DNA of 64,000 nucleotides from Liriodendron chinense (Eukaryota > Streptophyta > Magnoliopsida > Magnoliales > Magnoliaceae): contig ML058439.1 of assembly GCA_003013855.2 (NCBI GenBank), positions 620,001-684,000 of the forward strand. The letters run 5' to 3'. The position numbers and the translations under genes are program-made. The notes under the pieces were generated by a model that did not search any database, was not told the DNA's origin, and saw only the letters and a list, made by a program, of their open reading frames with translations. Below are positions 45,440 through 57,490 of this stretch, piece after piece (the first letter of the stretch is position 1; every line of letters starts with the position of its first letter).

Positions 45440-45782
45440 AAGTTCCCGCCACCGCCAGAATCGTTCCCACCAAACACTTTTACCGACAAAATGATTATTT
45501 CATCGGTAAAAACACGTATTACAGACGAAGTACTTCGTCGCTAAAAGCTTAATGCAAAAAATTATTTTTACCGACGAAAATTTTCGTCGGTAAAAGTCAT
45601 TTTGAAAATTTTTGCTGTTGATTCTTGTCTGTCGGTAATACTGAGTCAAATTTCTGCCATTTACATAAAACTACATCACCGACGAACATTTTCGCCAGTA
45701 ATAACTTTACCGACGAAAATTTTTGTCGGTAATAATTTTGAAATGACTATTACCGACGAAAATTTTCGTCAGTAATAAGCTT
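45440..45782. repeat. CACTA subterminal palindromic repeats
   Basis: CCGACGAAAATTTTCGTCGG at 45576-45595 is a perfect palindrome (extended by TTA/TAA). Degenerate full or half copies are at about 45437, 45487, 45508, 45533, 45680, 45711 and 45756. In En/Spm such repeats bind the element's own TNPA protein. Confidence 0.88.
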
Positions 45783-45814
45783 ATGTTTTAAGTCAGCCCG
45801 GTGCCCCAGTGCCC

Positions 45815-45817
<3 letters not shown>

Positions 45818-45856
<39 letters not shown>
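45818..45856. repeat. (CT)n microsatellite
   Basis: About 19 CT units inside the CACTA; a second tract lies at 46052-46086. A CCG/CGC-rich segment (45860-46020) with repeated caccggcgcggccca lies between. Confidence 0.95.
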
Positions 45857-45858
<2 letters not shown>

Positions 45859-46047
45859 ATGCGCGCAGTCCAACCGCCTCAGCCGACGTCCGTCGTCCAT
45901 CACCGGCGCGGCCCAACCGCCTCAACTGACCACCCCCGTCCGTCACCGGCGCGGCCCACCCGCCTCAGCCGACCACCCCCATCACCGTCCTCCATACGCC
46001 GCAGCCGCCAAACCTCCAATAACCCTCTCTCCCTTCCTTCTTCCTCC

Positions 46048-46051
<4 letters not shown>

Positions 46052-46086
<35 letters not shown>
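46052..46086. repeat. (CT)n microsatellite, second
   Basis: About 17 CT units. Confidence 0.95.
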
Positions 46087-46088
<2 letters not shown>

Positions 46089-46098
46089 GTTGTTGATT

Positions 46099-46570
46099 GT
46101 GGGGCCCACTGTCAAAATCCAATGCATGTGGGTCCCGTCGATGTCCATTGCATGTGGGTCCCACCGTCGCTGTCCATTGCATGTGGGCCCCACCATCGCT
46201 GTCCATTGCATGTGGGGTCCGCCTAAGCTGTCCACTATTTGGTGGGGCCCACTGATTTAGTAAATCCCTAATTAGGAATTTCGAAATTAAAATCCCTAAT
46301 TCCTTAATTAAATTAGGGATTTTATATTATAAATTCCAAATTTGGGGTTTACAAATTAAAACGGCTAAAATACCTAATTGTGGGGCCACCGTCGCTATCC
46401 ACTGCTTGTGGGGCCCACCGTTAATGTCCACTTCTTGTGGGGTCCCCAAATTTGGGATTTACAAATTAAAACGGATAAAATACGTAATTGTGGGGCCCAC
46501 CGTCGCTGTCCACTGCCTGCGGGGCCCACCGTTGATGTCCACTTCTTATGGGGCCCCCAAAGTTTTGGAT
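46099..46570 (+). repeat. GTGGGGCCCAC minisatellite
   Basis: About ten copies of a 27-37-bp motif, ctgtccattgcatgtggggc-like, with the palindromic core gtgggccccac. At 46340-46560 two larger units of about 109 bp combine two such motifs with an aaattaaaacgg spacer. ORFs over it are artefacts. Confidence 0.85.
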
Positions 46571-46624
46571 CAAGCAGATATTTATGTGGTCCCTTCAGCT
46601 AGGTATCAACATTCCTGTGGACTC

Positions 46625-46790
46625 TAAGGAGTTTTTAATGGTGAGTTTTCAATCACCACTAGTTCCTGTGGTGTGGTCCACCTAAGAGTTAGATTTGTAT
46701 CATGACCTACAATGAGCTGTTGAAATGGACTTGGATGTAAGGAAAACACATCATGGTGGGCCCCATACTTAATTGTTCACAATATATATA
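46625..46790 (+). repeat. Dispersed repeat family copy 6, inside the CACTA
   Basis: gtttttaatggtgagttttc, cctgtggtgtggtccaccta and catggtgggccccatac in family order. Confidence 0.65.
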
Positions 46791-46990
46791 GTCTCTTAAG
46801 CTAACAAATAGCTAATTAGGTAACTGATTAGACTTGATTCATGGTGTTGATGATTCTGCCATTTTCATGTGCTTGTGTATCTGGAATTGATGGAGCAAAC
46901 CCGGATGTGCGTCGGAGCTAGCCGTGGTTGATTTATGTGGATGTATGTTGTGGATGTGTTTGCTAATTATTAATAGTTATTTTTCATCCA

Positions 46991-47408
46991 CAAATGGTAG
47001 TATAATATAATCAGTTAGCCCATTTGGAGATTTCTATATTGTCGAGCATAGATAAAGTGTGTTTTGGAGGTATAGAAATCTGTCAAATTGTCCTCTTGGA
47101 CAGTCCAAGGTTGGATAGATTGGAATGTTCTCGTTGTTTGTCATTTACATGCTCTGTCATTAGTTTCATGCGGTATCTCCCCTATTCTCTTTGGATATGT
47201 TTCTTATGTTTATTTCCATTGTTAATAATCCACACAATGTGTGGATACTTAACGTGGAAATGAAATGTAAGATAAATATATCTCGAGAGATAGGGGGAGA
47301 TGCTGTCGAAATTTAGGCTTGGGCATTTAAATGGAAATAATCATAGCATTTCAATCTATCCATCCTTGGATGGGCGGCTGATTGTATTATATTATCATTT
47401 AGTGGCAA
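46991..47408. repeat. Long imperfect inverted repeat (foldback)
   Basis: The left arm (46991-47205) pairs with the complement of 47275-47408: tccaaggttggatagattgg against tccaaggatggatagattga, cggtatctcccctatt against gcatctccccctat, and tataatataatcag against taatataatacaatcag. The left arm holds an extra smaller hairpin, agatttctata (about 47030) with tatagaaatct (about 47073). A transcript would fold into a hairpin of about 400 nt. Confidence 0.7.
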
Positions 47409-47460
47409 ATTAGATGATGAACATGAGACTTGTGATTAAGAGTAGTTGATTGATATTGAT

Positions 47461-48118
47461 GTTGAGCAAGGGTCTCTGGAAGGTGGGAACCGCTGTTGTG
47501 ACCATGCTGAAGCTGTCCATTTTCTATGGACAGCAATATGGGTGGCCTGACCATTTAGACAGGCCCATGTTTATGTATTAGCTAGAAATTAATGGAGCAG
47601 ACCCGAATGTGCGTCGGAGCTATCCAAGTGTTGAGTAGGGGTCCTTGGAAGGTGGGAACCGCTGTTGTGACCACGCTGAAGCTGTCCATTTCCTATGGAT
47701 AGTAATATTGGTGGCCTGGCCATTTGGACAGGCCCGTGTTTATATATTAGCTCGAAATTGATAGAGAAGACACGGATGTGCGTCGAAGCTATCCGGGTGT
47801 TGAGCGGGGGTCCCTGGAAGGTGGGAACCGCTAGTTGTGACCATGCTGAAACTATCCATTTCCTATGGACAGCAATATGGGTAGCCTGACCATTTGGACA
47901 AGCCCGTGTTTATGTATTAACTCGAAATTGATAGAGCAGACACGGATGTACGTCGGAGCTATCCGGATGTTGCGCGGGGGTGCCTGGAAGGTGGGAACCG
48001 CTGTTATGACCATGATGAAGCTATCCATTTCCTACGGAAAGCAATATGGGTGGCCCGACCATTTGGACAGGCCCGTCTTTGTGTGGAGCAGACCAGGATG
48101 TGCATCGGAGCTATCCGT
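47461..48118 (+). repeat. Tandem array, four units of 169-170 bp
   Basis: Units start at 47461, 47630, 47799 and 47969 (gttgag followed by a ggtggaaccgct-like block, then gtccatttcctatggac, tggcctgaccatttggac and gtgcgtcggagctatcc). The last unit is cut short. A single older half unit is near 46885-46920. Confidence 0.92.
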
Positions 48119-48137
48119 GAGTTGGTTGAGTCTCCAA

Positions 48138-51100
48138 GACCTACACCCTAAACCCTAAACCTTAAATCTAAAAATAAAACCTATAAGCTACGGCTAAACC
48201 TAAACCTAAAATCAATTCACCTAACCTAAACCTACACCTATTCCTAAATCTACAACTCTAACCTAAAATTAAACCTAAACTCGAAAACCTAAACCTAAAC
48301 CCAATCCCGAACCCGATTTCCTAAACCTATGCCTAAACCTAATCCTAAACTCATGTCACCTAACCTAAACCTACACCAATTCCTTAATCTACAACTCTAA
48401 CCTAAACCTAAACCTAAACTCGAAAACCAAACCTGAAACCCGATCCCGAACCCGATTTCCTAAACCTACGCCTAAACCTAATCCGAAACTCATGTCACCT
48501 AACCTTAACTTACACCTATTCCTAAATCTACAACTCTAACCTAAACCTAAACCTAAACTCGAAAACCTAAACCTAAACCCGATCCCAAACCCGATTTCCT
48601 AAACCTACGCCTAAACCTAATCCTAAACTCATGTCACCTAACCTAAACCTACACCAATTCCTAAATCTACAACTCTAACCTTAAACCCAAACCCAAACTC
48701 GAAAATCTAAACCTAAACCCGATCCCGAACATGAAATCCAAAACCTAGGCCTAAACCTAATCCTAAATTCAATTCACCTAACCTAAACCTACACCTATTA
48801 CTAAATCCACAACTCTAACCTAAACCTAAACTGAAACTCAAAAACCTAAACCTAAACCCGATCCTGAACTCGAAATCCTAAACGTAGGGCTAAACCAAAA
48901 CCTAAACTCAAATCACCTAACCTAAACCTACACCTATTCCTAAATCCACAACTCTAACCTAAACCTAAACCCAAACTCGAAAATCTAAATCTAAACCCGA
49001 TCCCGAACCCGAAATCGTAAACATAGGCCTAAACCTCATCCTAAACTCATGTCACCTAACCTAAACCCACACTTATTCCTAAATCTAAAACTCTAACCCA
49101 AACTTAAACCTAAACACGAAAACCTACACCTAAACCCGATCCCGAACCCAAAATCCAAACCTAGGCCTAAACCTAATCCTAAACTCGTGTCACCTAACCT
49201 AAACCTACACCTATTCCTAAATCTCAAACTCTAACCTAAACCTAAACCTAAACTCGAGAATATAAACCTAAATCCGATCCTGAACCCGAAATCCTAAACT
49301 TAGGCCTAAACCTAACCCTAAACTCATTTCACCTAACCTAAACCTACACCTATTCCGAAATCTTCAACTCTAACCTAAACCTAAATCGAAACTCAAAATC
49401 TTAAACCTAAACCCGATGCCGAACCCGATTTCCTAAACCTACGCCTAAACCTAATCCTAAACTCATGCCACCTAACCTAAACCTAAACTTATTCCTAAAT
49501 CTACAACTCTGAGCTAAACCTAAACCTAAACTTGAAAATCTATACCTAAACCCGATCTTGAACCCAATTTCCTAAACCTACTGCAAAACCTAATCCTAAA
49601 CTCATATCACCTAACCTCAACCTACACCTATTCCTAACTCTACAACTCTAACCTAAACCAAAACCTAAACTCACCTAAACCTAAACACAATCCCGAAACC
49701 AAAATCCTAAATCTAGACTTAAACCCGATCCTAAACTCAACTCACCTAACCTAAACCTACACCTATTCCTAAATCCACAACTCTAATCTAAACCTAAAGC
49801 AAAACTCAAAAACCTAAACCGAAACCTAAACCCGATTCCGAACCCAAAATCCTAAACTTAGGCCTAAACCTAATCATAAACTCATGTCACCTAACCTAAA
49901 CATACACCTATTCCTAAATCTACAACTCTAACCTAAACCTAAACCTAAACTCGAAAATCTAAACCTAAACCCGATCACGAACCCGAAATTCCAAACCTAG
50001 GCCTAAAAGAAATCCTAAATTCATGTCTCCTAACCTAAACCTATACCTATTCCTAAATCTACAACTCCAACCTAAACCTAAACCTAAACTCGAAAACCTA
50101 AACCAAAATCCGATCCCGAACCCGAAATCCTAAACCTATGCCTAAACATAATCCTAAACTCAATTCACCTAACCTACACCTACACCAATTCCTAAATCCA
50201 CAACTCTAACCTAAACCAAAACCCAAACTCGAAAATCTAAACCTAAACCCGATCCCGAACCCGAAATCCTAAACTTAGGCTTAAACCTAATCCTAAACTC
50301 ATGTCACCTAACATAAACCTACACCTATTCCTAAATCTACACCTCTAACCAAATACTAAACCTAAACTCGAAAACCTAAACCTAAACCTAAACCTAAATC
50401 CGATCCCGAACCCGAAATCCTAAACCTAGGCCTAAACCTAATCCTAAACTTAATTCACCTAACCTAAACCTACACCAATACCTAAATCCACAACTTTAAC
50501 CTAAACCTAAACCGAAACTCAAAAACCTAAATCTAAACTCAATCCCGAACCCGAAATCCTAAACCTAGGCCTAAAACCAAATCCTAAACTGAATTCACCT
50601 AGCCTAAACCTACGCCTATTCCTAAATCCACAACTCATACCTAAACCTAAACCGAAACTCAAAAACCTAAACCTAAACCCAATCCCGAACCTCGAAATCC
50701 TAAACCTAGGCCTAAATCTAATGCTAAACTCATGTCACCTAACCTAAACCTACACCTATTCCTAAATCTACATCTCTAACCTAAACCTAAACTTAAACTC
50801 GAAAATCTAAACCTAAACCCGATCCCGAACCCGAAATCCTAAACTCATATCACCTAACCTAAACCTGCGCATATTCCTAAACCTGCGCATATTCCTAAAT
50901 CTATAAATCTAACCAAAACCTAAACCTAAACTTAAAAACCTAAACTTAAACCCGATCCCAAACTCGAAATCCTAAACCTAGGCCTAAACCTTATCCTAAA
51001 CTAATGTCACCTAACCTAAACCTATGCCTATTACTAAATCTACAACTCTAACCTCAACCTAAACCTAAACTCGAAAATCTAAACTTAAACATGATCCTGA

Positions 51101-54100
51101 ACCTGAAATCCTAAACCGAGGTCTAAACCTAATCCTAAACTCATGTCACCTAACCTATACCTACACCTATTCCTAAATCTACAACTCTAACCTAAACTCG
51201 AAAACCTAAACCTAAACCCGATCTCGAACCCAAAATCCAAACCTATCCCTAAACATAATCCTAAAGTCAATTCACCTAACCTAAACCTACACCTATTCCT
51301 AATTCCATGACTCTAACCTAAACCTAAACCGAAACTCAAAAACCTAAACCTAAACCCGATCCTGAACCTGAAATCCTAAACCTACGCTTAAACCTATACC
51401 TAAACTCAAATCACCTAGCCTAAACCTACACCAATTCCTAAATACACAACTCTAACCTGAACCTAAACACAAACTCAAAAATTTAAACCTAAACCCGATC
51501 CCTAACCTGAAATCCTAAATCTAGGCTTAAACCTAATCCTAAACTCATGTCTCCTAACCTAAACCTACACCTAGTGCTAAATCTACAACTCTAACCTAAA
51601 CCAGAACCGAAATTCAAAGACCTAAACCTAAACCCGATCCCGATCCCGAACATGAAATCCTAAACCTAGGCCTAAACCTAAAACTAAACTCAAATCACCT
51701 AACCTAAACCTACACCTATTCTTAAATCCATAACTCTAACCTTAACCTAAACCCAAACTCAAAAAACTAAACCTAAACCCAATCCCGAACACAAAATCCT
51801 AAACTTAGGCCGAAACCTAATCCTAAAATCAATTCACCTAACCTAAACCCACACCTATTCCTAAATCCACAACCCTAACCTACACCTAAACCGAAACTCA
51901 AAAACCTAAACCTAAACCCGATCCTGAACCCGATTTCCTAAACGTACGCCTAAACCTAATCCTAAAGTCACATCACTTAACCTAAACCTACACCAATTCC
52001 TAAATCTACTGCTCTAACCTAAACCTAAACCTAAACTCGAAAACCTAACCCTAAACCCGATCCCGAACTCGATTTCCTAAACCTCCGCCTAAACCTAACC
52101 CTAAACTCATGTCACCTAACCTAAACCTACACCTATTCCTAAATCTCCAACTCTAACCTAAACCTAAACCTAAGCTCGAAAACCTACACTTATTCCTAAA
52201 TCTCCAACTCTAACCTAAACCAAAACCTAAGCTCGAAAACCTACACCTATTCCTAAATCTCCAACTCTAACCTAAACCTTATCCTAAGCTCAAAAACCTA
52301 AACATAAACCCGATCCCGAACTCGATTTCCTAAACCTATGCCTGAACCTAATCCTAAACAAATGTCACCTACCCTTAACCTACACCTATTCCTAAATCTA
52401 CAACTCTAGCCTAAACCTAAACCTAAACTTGAAAACCTAAACCTAAACCCGATCCTGAACCTAAAATCCTAGACCTAAGCCTAAACCTAATCCTCAACTC
52501 AATTCCCCTAACCTAAACCTGCACCAATTCCTAAATCCACAACTCTAACCTAAACCTAAACCAAAACTCAAAAACATAAACCTAAACCTGATCCCGATTC
52601 CAAAATCCTAAACCTAGGCCTAACCTAATCCTAAATGCATGTCACCTAACCTAAACCTACACCTATTCCTTAATCTACAACTCTAACCTAAACCTAAACC
52701 TAAACTCAAAAACCTAAACCGAAACCCGAACCTGAACCCGAAATAATAAATCTATGCCTAAACCTAATCCTAAAGTCAATTCACCTAACATAAACCTACA
52801 CCTATTCCTAAATCCATAACTCTAACCTAAACCTAAACCGAAACTCAAAAACCTAAACCCGATCCCGAATCCGATATACAAAACCTAGGCCTCAACCTAA
52901 TCCTAAACTCAATTCACCTTACCTAAACCTACACCTATAACTAAATCCACAACTCTAACCTAAACCTAAACCGAAAATCAAAAACCTAAACCTAAACCTG
53001 ATCCTGAACTCGAAATCCTAAACGTAGGGCTAAACCAAAACCTAAACTCAAATCACCTAACCTAAACCCACACTTATTCCTAAATCTACAACTCTAACCC
53101 AAACCTAAACCTAAACACGAAAACCTAAACCTAAACCCGATCCCGAACCCGAAATCCAAACCTAGGCCTAAACGTAATCCTAAACTCATGTCACCTAACC
53201 TAAACCTACACCTATTCCTAAATCTCAAACTCTAACCTAAACCTAAACCTAAACTCGAAAATCTAAACCTAAATCCGATCCCGAACCCGAAATCCTAAAC
53301 TTAGCCCTAAACCTAATCCTAAACTCATGTCACCTAACCTAAACCTACACCAATTCCTAAATCTCCAACACTAACCTAAAGCTAAACCGAAAATCAAAAA
53401 CTTAAACCTAAACCCGATCTCGAACCTGATTTCTTAAACCTACGCCTAAACCTAATCCTAAACTCATGTCACCTAACCTAAACCTACACCAATTCCTAAA
53501 TCTACAACTCTAAATTAAACCTAAACCTAAACTCGAGAACCTAACCCTAAACCCGAACCCGAACCCGATTTCCTAAACCTACGCCAAAATCTAATCCTAA
53601 ACTCATGCCACCTAACCTAAACCTAAACTTATTCCCAAATCTACAACCCAAAGTTAAACCAAAACCTAAACTCGAAAATCTAAACCTAAACCCATCTTGA
53701 ACCCGATTTCCTAAACCTACGGCAAAACCTAATCCTAAAATCATATCACCTAACCTTAACCTACGCCTATTCCTAAATCTACAACTCTAACCTAAACCAA
53801 AACCTAAACTCAAACACCTAAACCTAAACCCGATCCCGAAACCAAAATCCTAAATCTAGGCTTAAACCCGATCCTAAACTCAATTCACCTAACCTAAACC
53901 TACACCTATTCCTAAATCCACAACTCTAATCTAAACCTAAACCAAAACTCAAAATCCTAAACCGAAATCTAAACCCGATCCCGAACCCAAAATTCTAAAC
54001 TTAGGCCTAAACCTATTCATAAACTCATGTCACCTAACCTAAACATACACCCATTCCTAAATCTACAACTCTAACCTAAACCTAAACCTAAACTCGAAAA

Positions 54101-57100
54101 TCTAAACCTAAACCCGATCCCGAACCCGAAATTCTAAACCTAGGCCTAAAAGACATCCTAAACTCATGTCTCCTAACCTAAACCTACACCTATTCATAAA
54201 TCTACAACTCTGACCTAAACCTAAACCTAAACTCGAAAACCTAAACCAAAACCCGATCCCGAACCCGAAATCCTAAACCTATGCCTGAACATAATCCAAA
54301 ACTCAATTCACCTAACCTACACCTACACCTATTCCTAAATCCACAACTCTAACCTAAACCGAAACCCAAACTCGAAAATCTAAACCTAAACCCGATCCCG
54401 AACCCAAAATCCTAAACCTAGGTTTAAACCTAATCCTAAACTCATGTCACCTAACATAAACCTACACCTATTCCTAAATCTAACACCTCTAACCTCATAC
54501 TAAACCTAAACTCGAAAACCAAAACCTAAACCTAAACCAAAATCCGATCCCGAACCCGAAATCCTAAACCTAGGCCTAAACCTAATCCTAAACTCAATTC
54601 ACCTAACCTAAACCTACACCAATACCTAAATCCACAACTCTAACCTATACCTAAACCGAAACTCAAAAACCTAAATCTAAACCTAATCCCGATCCCGAAA
54701 TCCTAAACCTAGGCCTAAAACCAAATCCTAAACTCAATTCACCTAACCTAAACCTACGCCTATTCCTAAATCCACAACTCTAACCTAAACCTAAACAGAA
54801 ACTCAAAAACCTAAACCTAAACCCAATCTCGAACCCGAAATCCAAAACCTAGGCCTAAATCTAATGCTAAACTCATGTCACCTAACCTAAACCTACACCT
54901 ATTCCTAAATCAACAACTCTAACCTAAACCTAAACTTAAACTTGAAAATCTAAACCTAAACCCGATCCCGAACCCGAAATCCTAAACTAATATCACCTAA
55001 CCTAAACCTACACCTATTCCTAAATCTATAAATCTAACCTAAACCTAAACCTAAACTCAAAAACCTAAACTTAAACCTGATCCCAAACTCGAAATCCTAA
55101 ACCTACGCCTAAACCTAATCCTAAACTCATGTCACCTAACCTAAACCTACGCCTATTCCTAAATCTACAACTCTAACCTGAACGTAAACTTAAACTCGAA
55201 AATCTAAACTTAAACCCGATCCCGAACCTGAAATCCTAAACCGAGGTCTAAACCTAATCCTAAACTCATGTCACTTAACCTATACCTACACCTATTCCTA
55301 AATCTACAACTCTCACCTAAACTCGAAAACCTAAACCTAAACACGATCCCGAACCCAAAATCCAAAACCTATGCCTAAACATAATCCAAAAGTCAATTCA
55401 CCTAACCTAAACCTACACCTATTCCTAATTCCACGACTCTAACCTAAACTAAACTGAAACTCAAAAACCTAAACCTAAACCCGATCCCGAACCCGAAATC
55501 CTAAACCTAGGCCTAAACCTATACCTAAACTCAAATCACCTAGCCTAAACCTACACCAATTCCTAAATGCACAAGTCTAACCTAAACCTAAACACAAACT
55601 CAAAAATTTACACCTAAACTCGATCCCGAACCTGAAATCCTAAATCTAGGCTTAAACCTAATCCTAAACTCATGTCTACTAACCTAAACCTACACCTAGT
55701 GACAAATCTACAGCTCTAACCTAAACCAGAACCGAAATTCAAAAACCTAAACCTAAACTCAATCCCGTACATGAAATCCTAAACCTAGGCCTAAACCTAA
55801 AACTAAACTCAAATCACCTAACCTAAACCTACACTTATTCTTAAATCCACAACTCTAACCTAAACCTAAACCCAAACTCAAAAAACTAAACCTAAACCCA
55901 ATCCCAAACCCAAAATCCTAAACTTAGGCCTAAACCTAATCCTAAACTCAATTTACCTAACCTAAACCTACACCTATTCCTAAATCCACAACTCTAACCT
56001 AAACCTAAACCGAAACTCAAAAACCTAAACCTAAACCCGATCCCGAACTCGATTTCCTAAATGTACGCCTAAACCTAATCCTAAAGTCATATCACCTAAC
56101 CTAAACCTACGCCAATTCCTAAATCTACTGCTCTAACCTAAACCTAAACCTAAACTCGAAAACCTAACCCTAAACCAGATCCCGAACCCGATTTCCTAAA
56201 CCTACGCCTAAACCTAATCCTAAACTCATGTCACCTAACCTAAACCTACACCTATTCCTAAATCTCCAACTCTAACCTAAACCTAAACCTAAGCTCGAAA
56301 AGCTACACCTATTCCTAAATCTCCAATTCTAACCTAAACCTAAACCTAAGCTCGAAAACCTACACCTATTCCTAAATCTCCAACCATAACCTAAACCTTA
56401 ACCTAAGCTCAAAAACCTAAACATAAACCCGATCCTGAACCCGATTTCCTAAACCTATGCCTAAACCTAATCCTAAACTCATGTCACCTAACCTTAACCT
56501 ACACCTATTCCTAAATCTACAACTCTAGCCTAAACCTAAACCTAAACTTGAAAACCTAAACCTAAACCCGATCCTGAACCCAAAATCCTAAACCTAAGCC
56601 TAAACCTAATCCTAAACTCAATTCCCCTAACCTAAACCTACACCAATTCGTAAATCCACAACTCTTAACCTAAACCTAAACCAAAACTCAAAAACGTAAA
56701 CCTAAACCTGATCCCGAACCCAAAATCCTAAACCTAGGCCTAAACTTAATCCTAAACGCATGTCACCTAACCTAAACCTACACCTATTCCTAAATCTACA
56801 ACTCTAACCTAGACCTAAACCTAAACCGAAACCCGATCCCGAACCCGAAATCCTAAACCTAGGCCTAAACCTAATCCTAAAGTCAATTCACCTAACATAA
56901 ACCTACACCTATTCCTAAATCCATAACTCTAACCTAAACCTAAACCGAAACTCAAAAACCTAAACTCGATCCCGAACCCGAAATCCTAAACCTAGGCCTA
57001 AACTTAATCCTAAACTCATGTCACCTAACCTAAACCTATACCTATTCCTAAATCTACAACTCTAACCTAAACCTAAACCTAAACCTAAACTCAAAAATCT

Positions 57101-57452
57101 AAACCTAAACCCGATCCCGAACCCGAAATCCTAAACCTAGGCCAAAACCTAATCCTAAACTCATGTCACCTAACCTAAACCTACACCTATTCTTAAATCC
57201 ACAACTCTAACCTAAACCTAATCCTAAACTCGAAAACCTAAACCTAAACTCGATCTCGAACCCGAAATCCTATACCTAGGCCTAAACCTAAACCTAAACT
57301 CAAATCACCTAACCTAAACCTAGACCAATTCCTAAATCTACAACTCTAACCTAAACCTAAACCCAAACTCGAAAACCTAAACCTTAACCCGATCCCGAAC
57401 CATAATTCTGAATTCCTACTTCTAAACCTAAACCTAAACTCAACTCACCTAA
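48138..57452 (+). repeat. Telomere-like CCTAAA-derived satellite, 139-bp unit, 4.14-kb super-repeat
   Basis: 9.3 kb made of CCTAAA-type hexamers. It opens with two canonical CCCTAAA units (caccctaaaccctaaacc near 48140). The marker catgtcacctaacc or its variant recurs at 48352, 48491, 48630, 48770, 48909, 49048 and 49186, giving a 139-bp unit and about 67 units in all. Each unit also has ctattcctaaatctacaact and a gatcccgaacccgaaatcc block. A rare variant, aacgtagggctaaaccaaaa, occurs at about 48881 and 53021, 4140 bp apart, and many other private variants recur at the same distance, so the array is two tandem superunits of about 30 units. The plus strand is extremely G-poor. No gene. Confidence 0.95.
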
Positions 57453-57490
57453 CCTAAACGTAAACTGACTCTAATCTTTGCATTGTAGAT

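Noticed and set aside
45859..46260. Pro/Arg-rich ORF and its antisense near the CACTA 5' end
   Set aside because: Produced by CCG-rich and CT-repeat composition; both strands open equally.
53547..53744. Minus-strand ORF of Gly-Leu-Arg-Phe repeats in the telomere-like array
   Set aside because: The hexamer-based array lacks stops on that strand by composition; no start context or neighbouring frame supports a gene.
48138..57452. A true telomere or chromosome end
   Set aside because: The unit is mostly CCTAAA with a 139-bp period and not CCCTAAA, and unique transposon sequence flanks both sides.
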